From Halorussus vallis (GTDB lineage: Archaea; Halobacteriota; Halobacteria; Halobacteriales; Haladaptataceae): a stretch of DNA of 64,000 bases. The notes beneath the pieces were generated by a model. The model had not been told where the DNA came from. It saw only the letters and a list, made by a program, of their open reading frames with translations, and ran no database searches. The translations under genes were made by a program, and so were the position numbers. The stretch spans positions 682,001-746,000 of the forward strand of contig NZ_CP100000.1 of the NCBI RefSeq assembly GCF_024138165.1. The letters run 5' to 3'. Each line of letters begins with the position of its first letter. The stretch's first letter is position 1. This document shows positions 17,652 through 26,163 of the stretch, piece after piece.

Positions 17652-18569
17652 ATGACGTTCGGCGACTGGCTCTCGGACACGCGCGAACGCGTCGGCCGTG
17701 ACGGCTCCCAAGGGATGAAAGAGAGCCTTCGAGAGCTGTGGGTCGGTGCGCTCCGGCGAACCGACGGCCTCTATTCGGGCGGCGAACACGTCTTCGAACG
17801 CGATTGGGACGTACTGATTCTGCTCGACGCCTGTCGGGTGGACCTGATGCGCGAGGTCGCCGACGAACACGCCTTCCTCGACGGTCCCGATACGCTCACC
17901 TCCGTCGGCAGTTCTTCGATACAGTGGATGGAGCGGACCTTCACCGAGGAGTACGCCGAGGAGATGCGCGAGACGGCGTACGTCACGGGCAACCCGTTCA
18001 GCAAGCGCGTTCTGAGCGAGGACGACCTCCTCGCGCTCGACGAAGTGTGGCGCTACGGCTGGGACGACGAAACCGGCACGATTCCCGCGCGGAACGTCAC
18101 CGACCGGGCCATCGCCGCTGGCCGCGAACGCGACGCCGAACGGCTGATCGTCCACTACATGCAACCGCACTTCCCGTCGGTTCCCGAACCGCTCACCGAC
18201 GGCATGAACGCGGACACGCTCGGCGACGGCGAAGGGTGGGACTCGCCGTGGCACCGTCTGCGACGGGGCGAACTCGACCGGGAGACGGTGTGGTCGTCGT
18301 ACCGAGCGAACCTCCGGTACGTCCTGGAAGACGTGGCGCTGCTGCTGGAGAACGTAGACGCCGACCGCGTCGTCATCAGCGCCGACCACGCCAACGCCGC
18401 CGGCGAGTACGGCGTGTACGGCCATCCGAAGATTCCCCTGCCGGTCATCCGCACGGTGCCGTGGTATCGGACGAGCGCGACGGACGGCGGGAGCTACGAA
18501 CCCGAGTTCGAACCGCAGGCCGAACGCGGAGACGTCGAAGAGAAGTTGGGCGCGCTCGGCTACCTCTGA
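17652..18569 (+). CDS. Compact alkaline-phosphatase-superfamily-like protein
   Basis: A 305-residue protein, much shorter than its five relatives in this locus. It keeps a metal-site-like DWDVLILLDACRVDLM near residue 55 and VVISADHANAAGEYGVYGHP near residue 235, and ends in EKLGALGYL. The expected Thr-Pro nucleophile segment is replaced by TSVGSSSIQWMERTF, so the nucleophile is either one of these serines or absent. Long insertions found in the relatives are missing. It follows AP-3 by 49 bases in the same direction and converges with S-2. A weak TATA-like ACCCAAATAG is at 17611-17620. It could be a degenerate, non-catalytic partner or a distinct small hydrolase. Confidence 0.72.
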   Translation: MTFGDWLSDTRERVGRDGSQGMKESLRELWVGALRRTDGLYSGGEHVFERDWDVLILLDACRVDLMREVADEHAFLDGPDTLTSVGSSSIQWMERTFTEEYAEEMRETAYVTGNPFSKRVLSEDDLLALDEVWRYGWDDETGTIPARNVTDRAIAAGRERDAERLIVHYMQPHFPSVPEPLTDGMNADTLGDGEGWDSPWHRLRRGELDRETVWSSYRANLRYVLEDVALLLENVDADRVVISADHANAAGEYGVYGHPKIPLPVIRTVPWYRTSATDGGSYEPEFEPQAERGDVEEKLGALGYL

Positions 18570-18609
18570 CCTTTCGAAGTCCATCAACCTCGAACGACGG
18601 TCGTCGAGA

Positions 18610-19980
18610 CTACTCCATGTACCCGAGGTCCTTCAGGTGCTCGGCCACCATCTCCTCGTCCTCGTCGACGCCGTGCGAACCGCCCTCGCGCATCTGCTTC
18701 ATCCGCTCTCGGTGGTCGTCGAGCGCGGCCGTCAACTCCTCGAACTCGCGAACGTCGTCCGCCGAACGGTCGTCCTCCGGTCGCTCGTCGGGCGTCTCCC
18801 GCACGTTGAAGCGGAACTCGCCGTCGTCGCCGTGCCGCAGGAGTTTCCAGCCGTCGGCCCGCCGAGCGCTACACCGGGCGTAATCGACGTGCCTACCAAC
18901 GTCGGCGAAACTGTACTCGCGGGCGTCGACCTCGCCGTCGGCGAGGTCCCAGGCGGACTCGCCCTCCCAGCCGTCGAACGCGTCGAGGCCGAGCGCGTCG
19001 GTGACGGTCGGCGGAAGGTCGACGAGTCGGGTCTGTCCCTCGACGGCCGCCGCTTCTCGGTTGGGGTGGTGGACGACGAACGGGACGCGGAGGACGCCCT
19101 CCCAGAACTCCGGCGGGTGGCCGGCGTGGCGGTGTTCGCCGACGAGTTCGCCGTGGTCGGCGGTGAAGACGACGAGGGTGTCGTCCAGCAGGTCGCGGTT
19201 GTCGAGCGCGTTCAGTACCTTGCCGAACTGGTCGTCGACGTAGGCGCACTCGGCGTCGTAGAGCCTTCGAATCAGCTCCCACTCGCGGTCGGTCACCTCC
19301 TCGGGATGGTGGGTGCCCTTCCGAGAGAGGCCGCGACACCGCGCGAGGTCGAGCGGTTCGTCCAAGAACTGTCGCTGGAACTCCTCGGGCGCCTCGTAGG
19401 GGTGGTGGGCGTCCATGTAGTGGAGCCACGCGAACCACTCGCCCGACCGGTCGTCGATCCAGTCGAACGCACGCCGGTTGAGCGACTCGGCGCGCTCGTA
19501 CTCGCTCTCGTTGCCGGTCGCGGTGGCGAACGCGGCGTCGACGCGGTTGTACACCCGCTCGATGGTCTTGAACAGCGTCCCCTCCTTGTCGAGGTTCGAC
19601 TGGACGAACTGCTTGAGTTTGCCCGCCTCGGTCGTGCCGCTGGCGTCGTGCATCACCGAGAAGCCCCGGTCGTAGTGGTACGACCCGCTGGCGAAGTGGT
19701 TGTCCGTGTAGCCCGCGGTGGCGTACCCCGCGTCGCGGAGTCGCTCGGCGAGCGTCTGAATGCCGTCGTCGGCGCCGGGTTCGGGGATGCCGAGTCCCTC
19801 GATGCTCGCGAAGTACCGACTCGCGTGGATGGACGGGAACGACGCCGGCGTCGACGGGCCGTTGGCGACGCACTCGGTGAACTCTACCGCCCCGTCGGCG
19901 AACGACCGAGTTTCGGGCATCACCTCCGGATCCACCCGGTCGGCCCGGAGCGAGTCGACGGTGACGAGGAGGACGTTCAT
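18610..19980 (-). CDS. Sulfatase-fold protein with Thr at the nucleophile position (S-2)
   Basis: A 456-residue sulfatase-fold protein: LLVTVDSLRADRV with D9, nucleophile region GPSTPASFPSIHASRYF with T44, and VVFTADHGELVGEHRHAGHPPEFWEGVLRVPFVVHHP. As in S-1, the Cys/Ser and Arg of the sulfatase signature are missing. It ends in HLKDLGYME. The start at 19980 (MNVLLVTVDS) is preferred over an upstream in-frame ATG because the family begins here and a TATA-like GTTTTAACC (20001-20010) lies 26 bases upstream. Most similar in layout to S-1, with which it probably shares a reaction type. Substrate unknown. Confidence 0.82.
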   Translation of the reverse strand: MNVLLVTVDSLRADRVDPEVMPETRSFADGAVEFTECVANGPSTPASFPSIHASRYFASIEGLGIPEPGADDGIQTLAERLRDAGYATAGYTDNHFASGSYHYDRGFSVMHDASGTTEAGKLKQFVQSNLDKEGTLFKTIERVYNRVDAAFATATGNESEYERAESLNRRAFDWIDDRSGEWFAWLHYMDAHHPYEAPEEFQRQFLDEPLDLARCRGLSRKGTHHPEEVTDREWELIRRLYDAECAYVDDQFGKVLNALDNRDLLDDTLVVFTADHGELVGEHRHAGHPPEFWEGVLRVPFVVHHPNREAAAVEGQTRLVDLPPTVTDALGLDAFDGWEGESAWDLADGEVDAREYSFADVGRHVDYARCSARRADGWKLLRHGDDGEFRFNVRETPDERPEDDRSADDVREFEELTAALDDHRERMKQMREGGSHGVDEDEEMVAEHLKDLGYME

Positions 19981-20067
19981 ACTCGCTCCCTGTCGGTCGA
20001 CGGTTAAAACGCTACTCGTCCGCGCCGGCGCTCGCGATCGCATCAACTGCGGGGACGTGGCGCCGGA

Positions 20068-21108
20068 CTACTCGTACGCCGCCAGCACGCGCTCGGTCAC
20101 CTCGTCCCAGGTCGGGAGCGGCGCGTCGGGCGCGTCGCGCCCGACCGCCGCTCTGGCGGCCCGGGCCACCGCTTCGGGCGCGACCGACGAGACGCCGACG
20201 CAGTCGCCGCGGTCGGCCCAGTCGACCAGCGCGCCCGCCTCCCGGACCACGCACGGCGTGCCGGCCGCGAGCGACTCCGCGACGGTCATCCCGTAGGACT
20301 CGAACGCAGAGAGCGTGAGGTAGGCCGCCGCGCCGGCGTACAGCCCCGGAAGTTCCTCGTCCGCGACGAATCCGAGGAACTCGACGCGGCCAGCGACGCC
20401 GGCGTCGCGGGCCGCGCGCTCCAGTTCCTCGCGGTAGTCGCCCAACCCGGCAACGAGGAGGTCGTACTCCGGGAGCGCATCGAGCGCGCGAATCGCGTGC
20501 TGGACGCCCTTGTACGCCTCCAGTCGGCCGACGCAGAGCAGATAGGGCCGGTCGCGCTCCGCGGGGATCGCGTCCTCGAATCGCCCGACGTCCAGACCGT
20601 TGGGAATCACGGCGGCCGAGACGCCGAAGTCCTCGCGGAGGCGGTCACGCTCCCACTCACTGACCGCGACGACCTCGTCGGCGCGGCGGAGCGCCCACCC
20701 GCCGAGAGGTCGGTACAGCGAGAGCAGTCGGTCCCGGAAGCCGCTAGCGCTCCCGCCGTGGTAGTGTGGCGTCACGACCAGTCGAGTGCGGGCGCCCGCC
20801 CCGAGCGCGGCGAAGAACGCGGGCAGAGAGTGGTAGTTGTGGGCGTGAACCACGTCGGGATTCGCCCGTCGAACCGCCCGGACGACGCCGGGCGCGACGT
20901 GGAACGCGCCGCCGGGCGCGAACCCGCGGAACCGCCGCACGTCCACGCTGTTCCGCGTTTCGCGTCGGGACACGTCGCCGCCCGCGTCGGCCGCGAAGAC
21001 GGTGACCTCGTGGCCGCGGGCGACCATCCGCTCGGCGAGTTCGGAGACGTGCGTTTCGACGCCGCCGGCGTGCGGCGGGTAGCGCGGCGTCACCTGGAGT
21101 ATCCGCAT
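20068..21108 (-). CDS. GT4-family glycosyltransferase
   Basis: A 346-residue GT-B fold enzyme with a full GT4 layout: the N-terminal acceptor domain opens MRILQVTPRYPPHAGGVETHV, with PDVVHAHNYHSLPAF; the C-terminal donor domain has LLCVGRLEAYKGVQHAIRAL, then the loop LSAFESYGMTVAESLAAGTPCVV carrying the E-X7-E motif. It begins 3 bases after the stop of the GT2 gene at 21112-22254, so the two are translationally linked. This pair probably builds successive residues of the surface glycan. Sugar donor and acceptor cannot be predicted. Confidence 0.9.
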   Translation of the reverse strand: MRILQVTPRYPPHAGGVETHVSELAERMVARGHEVTVFAADAGGDVSRRETRNSVDVRRFRGFAPGGAFHVAPGVVRAVRRANPDVVHAHNYHSLPAFFAALGAGARTRLVVTPHYHGGSASGFRDRLLSLYRPLGGWALRRADEVVAVSEWERDRLREDFGVSAAVIPNGLDVGRFEDAIPAERDRPYLLCVGRLEAYKGVQHAIRALDALPEYDLLVAGLGDYREELERAARDAGVAGRVEFLGFVADEELPGLYAGAAAYLTLSAFESYGMTVAESLAAGTPCVVREAGALVDWADRGDCVGVSSVAPEAVARAARAAVGRDAPDAPLPTWDEVTERVLAAYE

Positions 21109-21111
21109 GAG

Positions 21112-22254
21112 CTACTCGAACGCCTCGCGCAACTCCTCGTCGACCTCCCAGGTCCCGTCGCCCTCGCCGCGCAGGAGCGCGACCGACGCGTTCAGCAACG
21201 ACACCTGCGAGTCGAGGATGGCGTAGAGCGCCTGTAACGGTCCCAGGAGGTCCTTCTGTCCGAGCCAGACGAACCCGCCGAGCGCGACCGGAACCGCCAG
21301 TCCGGCCCAACCGGCGACCGAAACCGCGGCCGCCGTGACCGCGAGCACGTCGAGCGCGACGAGCCACGGCGAAATAACCATGAACCACCAGTTGAACGGG
21401 AGCACCAGCTTTCCGTAGTTGCCGTACTTGCCGAGCGCGTCGCGATGTTGGGCGAGCAGACGAATCAGGCCCATCCCCCGGCGGTCCTTCTGCAGACGCC
21501 GCTTTCCGAAGTCGGAGTGGGAGGCTTCCTTGTACCGGACCGCGGGGTCGAAGACCACGCGGTCGCCGCCGCGGCGGATCTTCAGCGCGAGTTCGGTGTC
21601 GTCGGCCAGCGAGTTCGGGTCGATGGGGACGATGGCGTCGTTGTCGAACGCCGAGAACGGACCGTGGAAGATGAGCGTCGAGTCGAGGTGCGATTCGAGC
21701 GTCTGGATGTGGGCCTGCACGCCCCGGTAGCCGGCTTCGACCTCGCTTCCGCCGAGGACCTCGGCGTTCTGTCCCGTCACGGCGGCCACGTCGGGGTCGG
21801 CGAGGTTCGCGGCGGCCTGCCGGAGCGCGTCCGGCGCGACGTAGGAGTCGCAGTCGGTCTTGACCACCATCTCGTTTTCCGCGGCCGCGTAGGCGTCGTT
21901 GAGCGCGGGTGCGAGGCCGCGACGCTCCCGCTCGCGGATGAGGTTCAGTTCCGGGTACTCGCGGTCGGCGAAGTACTCCTCGATGAGTTCGGGCGTCTCG
22001 TCGTCCGAGGAGTCGACGACGACCAGTTCGACCTTCTCCATCGGGTAGTCGAGCGCCAGCACGTCGTCGAGTTTCTTCTCGATGATGCCCGACTCGTTGT
22101 ACGTCGGGAGCACGATGCTGGCAGTCGGTTCCGCGTCGCGCTTGTCGGCCGGCGAACCGCTCGGTCGAACCGCGGCGTAGAGCGCGAGGTACGCGAGGTA
22201 CGGCAGGGCCGTCACGGCGACGAGGGCACCTGCGGCGGCCACCAGGGAGTCCAT
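21112..22254 (-). CDS. Membrane-bound GT2-family glycosyltransferase
   Basis: A 380-residue GT-A enzyme. One N-terminal membrane segment (residues 3-27) precedes the catalytic domain with SIVLPTYNESGIIEKK, VVVDSSDDET, VVKTDCDSYV (the metal-binding D-X-D type motif), ADDTELALKIRRGG, and QKDRRGMG at the site of the processive-type QXXRW motif. Two or three membrane segments follow (near residues 270-335). The layout is that of cellulose-synthase-like glycosyltransferases acting on lipid-linked or membrane-proximal acceptors. A TATA box GTTATAATT at 22275-22283 lies 25 bases before the ATG, so this gene heads the operon with the GT4 gene. Confidence 0.9.
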   Translation of the reverse strand: MDSLVAAAGALVAVTALPYLAYLALYAAVRPSGSPADKRDAEPTASIVLPTYNESGIIEKKLDDVLALDYPMEKVELVVVDSSDDETPELIEEYFADREYPELNLIRERERRGLAPALNDAYAAAENEMVVKTDCDSYVAPDALRQAAANLADPDVAAVTGQNAEVLGGSEVEAGYRGVQAHIQTLESHLDSTLIFHGPFSAFDNDAIVPIDPNSLADDTELALKIRRGGDRVVFDPAVRYKEASHSDFGKRRLQKDRRGMGLIRLLAQHRDALGKYGNYGKLVLPFNWWFMVISPWLVALDVLAVTAAAVSVAGWAGLAVPVALGGFVWLGQKDLLGPLQALYAILDSQVSLLNASVALLRGEGDGTWEVDEELREAFE

Positions 22255-22274
22255 GTAACCGGCTACGGAAGGGG

Positions 22275-22283
22275 GTTATAATT
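22275..22283 (-). promoter_or_regulatory. TATA box of the GT2-GT4 operon
   Basis: On the minus strand this reads AATTATAAC and is centred about 25 bases before the ATG at 22254, predicting a leaderless transcript. The rest of 22255-22423 holds no open frame of note. Confidence 0.6.
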
Positions 22284-22423
22284 GATTGTTGCTTGCGCGG
22301 CGGTCCCCCGTCGGCTCGGCGAAGCGGTCGGATACCGGCGCGACCGCTGCTCAGAACGTGAAAAATGAAGCCCCGTCGGAACAGGGCGAAAACGTGAGAG
22401 GAAGGTCGGTCGGTAACTTCCGC

Positions 22424-23155
22424 TTAGACCGTCACCGCGTTCTCTTGGGAGAGCGACTGCGGGACGTTCGCGCGGTAGATGGTGACCGCACCGTACTGGG
22501 TGGTCAGCTTGAGTTCGACTTCCGAACCCTCGGAGAGGCGCTGACCGGTGATCGCGGTCGTGTTGAGCATGATCTTGAACCGGTCGTCCTGCTCGTCAAG
22601 CACGGGCACCGATTTCGACGGGTCCTTTATCTTGGTGACGTCGAAGTAGTCGAAGTCGCCGACTTCGCTGTCCGAACCACTGACGTCCATGGCGGTCCGC
22701 GAGCTACCGTCAGCCTTGGTCAGCTGGATAGCCTGGTTGAAGTTGTCGCCGCTCGGACTCCCGTCGCCGTCCTTGGCCTCGGGCACCTTCGTCAGCGTCG
22801 TGGCTCGGTTCGGACCGATCCACTCGATGGTTGCAGCCGAGAGGTTGATATCGTCGGAGCCGGAGCCGCGCATCACGGTGAGGTTGAGGTAGTCGACTTT
22901 CTCGTCGTTGCCGACGTTACCGAAGCCGGAGACGACCTGCACGCGGTTGGACACCTGCGCACTGGACTCCTGGCCGGTCTGCTCGCTCTTGGTCTGGAGG
23001 AACCCAGCCGTGTTGATGAGGACGCCGGCGGCGATCGCCGCGACCAGCACCATCGCGATGAACACGATCAGCGTGCCGATACCCACCTGACCACGGTCTT
23101 CGACCGCGCCTTCGATTCTGTCTTTGCACCGAGAGAGTAGAGTTTGTATCATCAT
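22424..23155 (-). CDS. Archaellin (archaeal flagellin)
   Basis: A 243-residue archaellin precursor. The class III signal peptide ends EGAVEDRG, cut before [20 protein letters not shown], the archetypal haloarchaeal archaellin N-terminus; a beta-rich outer domain follows. Three N-glycosylation sequons are visible (NLT, NLS, NTT), matching the aglB/aglJ context. The start is placed at 23155 (MMIQTLLSR) instead of 23188 because a strong TATA box at 23207-23217 puts transcription start at about 23183, downstream of the longer candidate start. No other archaellum genes (arlF, arlG, arlI, arlJ, arlD) are in the window, so this is a stand-alone archaellin gene here. Confidence 0.9.
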   Translation of the reverse strand: MMIQTLLSRCKDRIEGAVEDRGQVGIGTLIVFIAMVLVAAIAAGVLINTAGFLQTKSEQTGQESSAQVSNRVQVVSGFGNVGNDEKVDYLNLTVMRGSGSDDINLSAATIEWIGPNRATTLTKVPEAKDGDGSPSGDNFNQAIQLTKADGSSRTAMDVSGSDSEVGDFDYFDVTKIKDPSKSVPVLDEQDDRFKIMLNTTAITGQRLSEGSEVELKLTTQYGAVTIYRANVPQSLSQENAVTV

Positions 23156-23466
23156 TCGTACCGTATTGGATGTCGGGAACTTTCCCATCGATGACGTGCA
23201 ACCAGAGATATATATAACATTCGTCGGTTCTCATCGCTGATAACTGACGGCGCGAGCGACCGCCGGAACGTAACTCTTTCGAGAATCCCCGACGGGGGAG
23301 CGGGACGGTCCGGTGATGCTCCAACTATTTCTGACACGTCGAATGAGCGCAGACGGCAAGGCAACGCGGGTGACGTAAAGTTTAAATTTTAGAGGTGTTC
23401 GTCGAGGGTGGTCGCCGCGCCTCGATAGGTAAGCCTTTTGCGCACGTGGCAACCTACTCCCTCTCG
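23156..23466. promoter_or_regulatory. Divergent control region between archaellin and aglJ
   Basis: This 311-base region has no credible gene. The archaellin TATA box is 23207-23217 (GATATATATAA as read on the plus strand). For aglJ there are two candidates: the AT-rich TTTAAATTTT at 23381-23390, giving a leader of about 50 bases, or a weaker TAAGCCTTTT at about 23427-23436, giving an almost leaderless message. The middle (23240-23370) shows nothing recognisable. Confidence 0.6.
23207..23217 (-). promoter_or_regulatory. TATA box of the archaellin gene
   Basis: An 11-base alternating TA tract, unusually AT-rich for this genome, 52-62 bases before the ATG at 23155. It predicts transcription start near 23183 and a leader of about 28 bases. 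The strength of the element fits a highly expressed structural protein. Confidence 0.7.
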
Positions 23467-24372
23467 ATGGCCGACCGCGAGGACGTATGCGTACTCGTTC
23501 CGACGCTGAACGAAGCCGAAACCATCGGCGAGGTGATCGACGGCTTCAGGAGCCGCGGGTTCGAGAACGTCCTCGTGGTCGACGGCAACTCGACCGACGG
23601 CACCGAAGACGTGGCCCGCGAACACGGCGCGCGCGTCGTCAAGCAGTCGGGCACCGGCAAGGGCCAGGCGATTCGCGAGGCGCTCCAGTACATCGAGGCG
23701 GAGTACGTGCTGATGCTCGACGGCGACGGCACCTACCGACCGGAGGACGCCGAGGCGATGCTCGAACCGCTGTTCTCGGGGCGGTACGAGCACGTCATCG
23801 GCGACCGCTTCGCCGACATGGAGGAGGGCGCGATGACGCGACTCAACCAGGCCGGCAACGGGATGTTCAACTGGGTGTTCCGCAACATCCACGGCCGGGA
23901 CTTCCAGGATATCCTCAGCGGCTACCGGGCGTTCACCCGCGAGTCGGTCGACAACTTCTACCTCGACGCCGACGGCTTCGGCGTCGAAACCGAGATGGCG
24001 GTCGAGTGCGTGAAACACGGCGTTCCCACGAAGGTCGTCCCCATCCGCTACGAGGCCCGTCCGGACGAGTCGGACACCAACCTCCACCCGATACACGACG
24101 GCGGCGTCATCCTGCTCACGCTCTACCAACTGGCGAAGACGAACAACCCGCTGTTCTACTTCGGGAGCGTCGGCCTGCTGAGTTCGCTGTTCGGCGTTCT
24201 GGTCGCCGCCTACGTCGGCTACGAGTGGTTCGGGCCGGCCAACACCTCCCACGAGGTGCTGGCGGTCGTCTCGGCGTTCGCCATCCTGTTCGGCGTCCAG
24301 TTGCTGATGTTCGGCGTGCTCTCGGACATGATCGTGACGCTCCACCGCGAGCAGATGCGGCGACTCGACTGA
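23467..24372 (+). CDS. aglJ: Dolichyl-phosphate hexosyltransferase AglJ
   Basis: A 301-residue GT2-family enzyme matching AglJ, which in Haloferax adds the first hexose to dolichyl phosphate on the cytoplasmic face. Catalytic-domain motifs: CVLVPTLNEAETIGEVIDGF, VLVVDGNSTDGT, VLMLDGDGTYRPED (D-X-D), and ILSGYRAFTRESV. Two C-terminal membrane helices follow (near residues 225-285), with a basic end. The start at 23467 (MADREDVCV) is chosen by alignment with the family's usual beginning; the frame is open 72 bases further upstream but that segment crosses the promoter. With aglB and the flippase in the same locus, it marks the start of the N-glycan pathway. Confidence 0.92.
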   Translation: MADREDVCVLVPTLNEAETIGEVIDGFRSRGFENVLVVDGNSTDGTEDVAREHGARVVKQSGTGKGQAIREALQYIEAEYVLMLDGDGTYRPEDAEAMLEPLFSGRYEHVIGDRFADMEEGAMTRLNQAGNGMFNWVFRNIHGRDFQDILSGYRAFTRESVDNFYLDADGFGVETEMAVECVKHGVPTKVVPIRYEARPDESDTNLHPIHDGGVILLTLYQLAKTNNPLFYFGSVGLLSSLFGVLVAAYVGYEWFGPANTSHEVLAVVSAFAILFGVQLLMFGVLSDMIVTLHREQMRRLD

Positions 24373-24433
24373 ACGTTCCGGATTTTCGAAACGTCGGTAG
24401 CGTTATTCGGAGCGACGAAGTACGTAGTCGTGC

Positions 24434-26146
24434 ATGTTTGACAATCACAATCTCGCCGACTACGACGACGCCCGCGCGTCGTTCTCGTGGGACGACATCT
24501 ACGCCGAGGCCGACTGGGACGCTCCGGCCGAACTCAACGTCGCACACGAGGTCTGCGACCGCCACGCCGAGAACCGCGAGAAGGTCGCACTCTACCAGGT
24601 GAGCGAGGACGGCGACCTCACGAAACTGACGTTCTGGGAACTCGCCGAGCGGTCGAACCGGTTCGCGAACGTCCTCGAGGACCTCGGCGTCGAGGAGAGC
24701 GACCGGGTGTTCTCGTACATGCCGCGAATCCCCGAGCACTACGTCGCACTCGTCGGGACGCTCAAGCGCGGCGCGGTGTTCGGCGGCGTCAACGAGCGGT
24801 TCGGCCCGGACGGCATCTCCTACCGTCTCGACGACTGCGACGCGTCGGTCGTCGTCACGACGAGCGACAACCGCGAGACGGTCGAGAAGGCGCTCGAAGA
24901 CGTTCCCTCGGTCGAGCACGTCGTCGTCGTGGACCGCGACGCGGAGTCGGCCGGCGCAGATGCACCGGCCGACTCCGTGAGCAGCGAGCGGGAAGGCGAC
25001 ATCGACTTCGACGAGGTGCTGGCCGACGCGAGTCGGGACTACGAGGCCGCCCGGACCGGCGGCGAGGACGACGCGCTGCTGTACTACACCAGCGGGACAA
25101 CAGGCCTGGCGAAGGGCGTCCTCCACAAACAGCGGTGGGTCGCCGGCGTGGCGGCGACCCAGAAGTTCGCGGTCGACCTCCAACCCGGCGACCTCTACTG
25201 GTCGACCGCCGACCTCGGGTGGCTGACCGGCCCCATCAACACGCTCGGCGCGTGGTTCTGGGGCGCGGCGCTGTTCACCTACGAGGGCGAGTTCGACCCC
25301 GAGACGTGGGCCGACCTGCTCGACGAGTACCCCATCACCGTGCTGTTCAGCGTGCCCACCGCCTACCGGATGCTCCGGGAGAAAGAGCACGTCCTGGAGG
25401 GCGTCGACCTCGACCTGCGCCACGCGCTCTCCATCGGCGAACCGCTCTCGGCCGGGGTGGTCGACTGGGGCGAGGAGACGCTGGGCGTCACCGTCCACGA
25501 CACCTACGGCCAGACCGAGACGGGGAACATGATAATCAACAACTACCCGACGATGACGTTGAAACCGGGGAGCATGGGCAAGCCCCTGCCGGGTATCGAG
25601 GCCGAGGTCGTCGACCCCGAAACCGGCGAGCCGATGGAACCGGGCGAAACCGGCGAAATCGCCCAGCGGGGCGACTACCCCTGTTTCTTCGCGGAGTACT
25701 GGGAGAAACCCGAGCAGACCGCCGACTGCTTCGTCAACGATTGGTACCTCTCGGGCGACCTCGCGCGCAAGGACGAGGACGGGTACTTCTGGTTCGAGGG
25801 CCGGGCCGACGACGTCATCATCTCGTCTGGCTACCGCATCGGCCCGTTCGAGGTCGAGAGTTCGCTCGGCGAACACCCCGCCGTCGCCGAGGCCGCGGTC
25901 GTCCCCAAACCCGACCGCGAACGCGGCAACATCGTGAAGGCCTACGTGGTCCCGAGCGAGGCGGCCGACCCCTCCGAGGAACTCGCCGAAGAAGTCAAGA
26001 ATCACGTCCGCGACGAACTCTCCGCCCACGAGTACCCCCGGGAAATCGAGTTCGTCGAGGAACTGCCCAAGACCGTGACGGGCAAGATTCGGCGCACCGA
26101 ACTGCAGGACGACGCCGAGCAAGAAGCCGAAGTCGAGTCGGAGTGA
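24434..26146 (+). CDS. Acyl-CoA synthetase (acetate/medium-chain acid type)
   Basis: A 570-residue adenylate-forming enzyme that activates a carboxylic acid to its acyl-CoA with ATP. Motifs in order: P-loop-like YYTSGTTGLAKGVLHK, substrate-site STADLGWLTG, YGQTETGNM, and SGDLARKDEDGYFWFEGRADD, with the C-terminal catalytic lysine in PKTVTGKIRRTEL. The TADLGW and YGQTE forms resemble medium-chain acyl-CoA or acetyl-CoA synthetases more than long-chain ligases. A GCGTTATTC near 24400-24408 lies about 30 bases before the ATG. It follows aglJ but shows no functional link with it; thiolase genes lie downstream. The acid used is not predictable. Confidence 0.9.
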   Translation: MFDNHNLADYDDARASFSWDDIYAEADWDAPAELNVAHEVCDRHAENREKVALYQVSEDGDLTKLTFWELAERSNRFANVLEDLGVEESDRVFSYMPRIPEHYVALVGTLKRGAVFGGVNERFGPDGISYRLDDCDASVVVTTSDNRETVEKALEDVPSVEHVVVVDRDAESAGADAPADSVSSEREGDIDFDEVLADASRDYEAARTGGEDDALLYYTSGTTGLAKGVLHKQRWVAGVAATQKFAVDLQPGDLYWSTADLGWLTGPINTLGAWFWGAALFTYEGEFDPETWADLLDEYPITVLFSVPTAYRMLREKEHVLEGVDLDLRHALSIGEPLSAGVVDWGEETLGVTVHDTYGQTETGNMIINNYPTMTLKPGSMGKPLPGIEAEVVDPETGEPMEPGETGEIAQRGDYPCFFAEYWEKPEQTADCFVNDWYLSGDLARKDEDGYFWFEGRADDVIISSGYRIGPFEVESSLGEHPAVAEAAVVPKPDRERGNIVKAYVVPSEAADPSEELAEEVKNHVRDELSAHEYPREIEFVEELPKTVTGKIRRTELQDDAEQEAEVESE

Positions 26147-26163
26147 ACGCGACCCGCCCCGTC

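Noticed and set aside
14930-17680. A 916-codon minus-strand frame opposite the GT4 and AP-3 genes.
   Set aside because: Composition is that of a shadow (Val/Arg/Gly/His-rich without domains), while the plus strand encodes two clear enzymes with promoters.
3787-24372. Horizontally acquired genomic island carrying the glycosylation locus.
   Set aside because: Base composition and acidic codon usage look like the rest of the window, and no integrase, tRNA target or flanking direct repeat is visible. Transfer cannot be excluded without comparison, but nothing here shows it.
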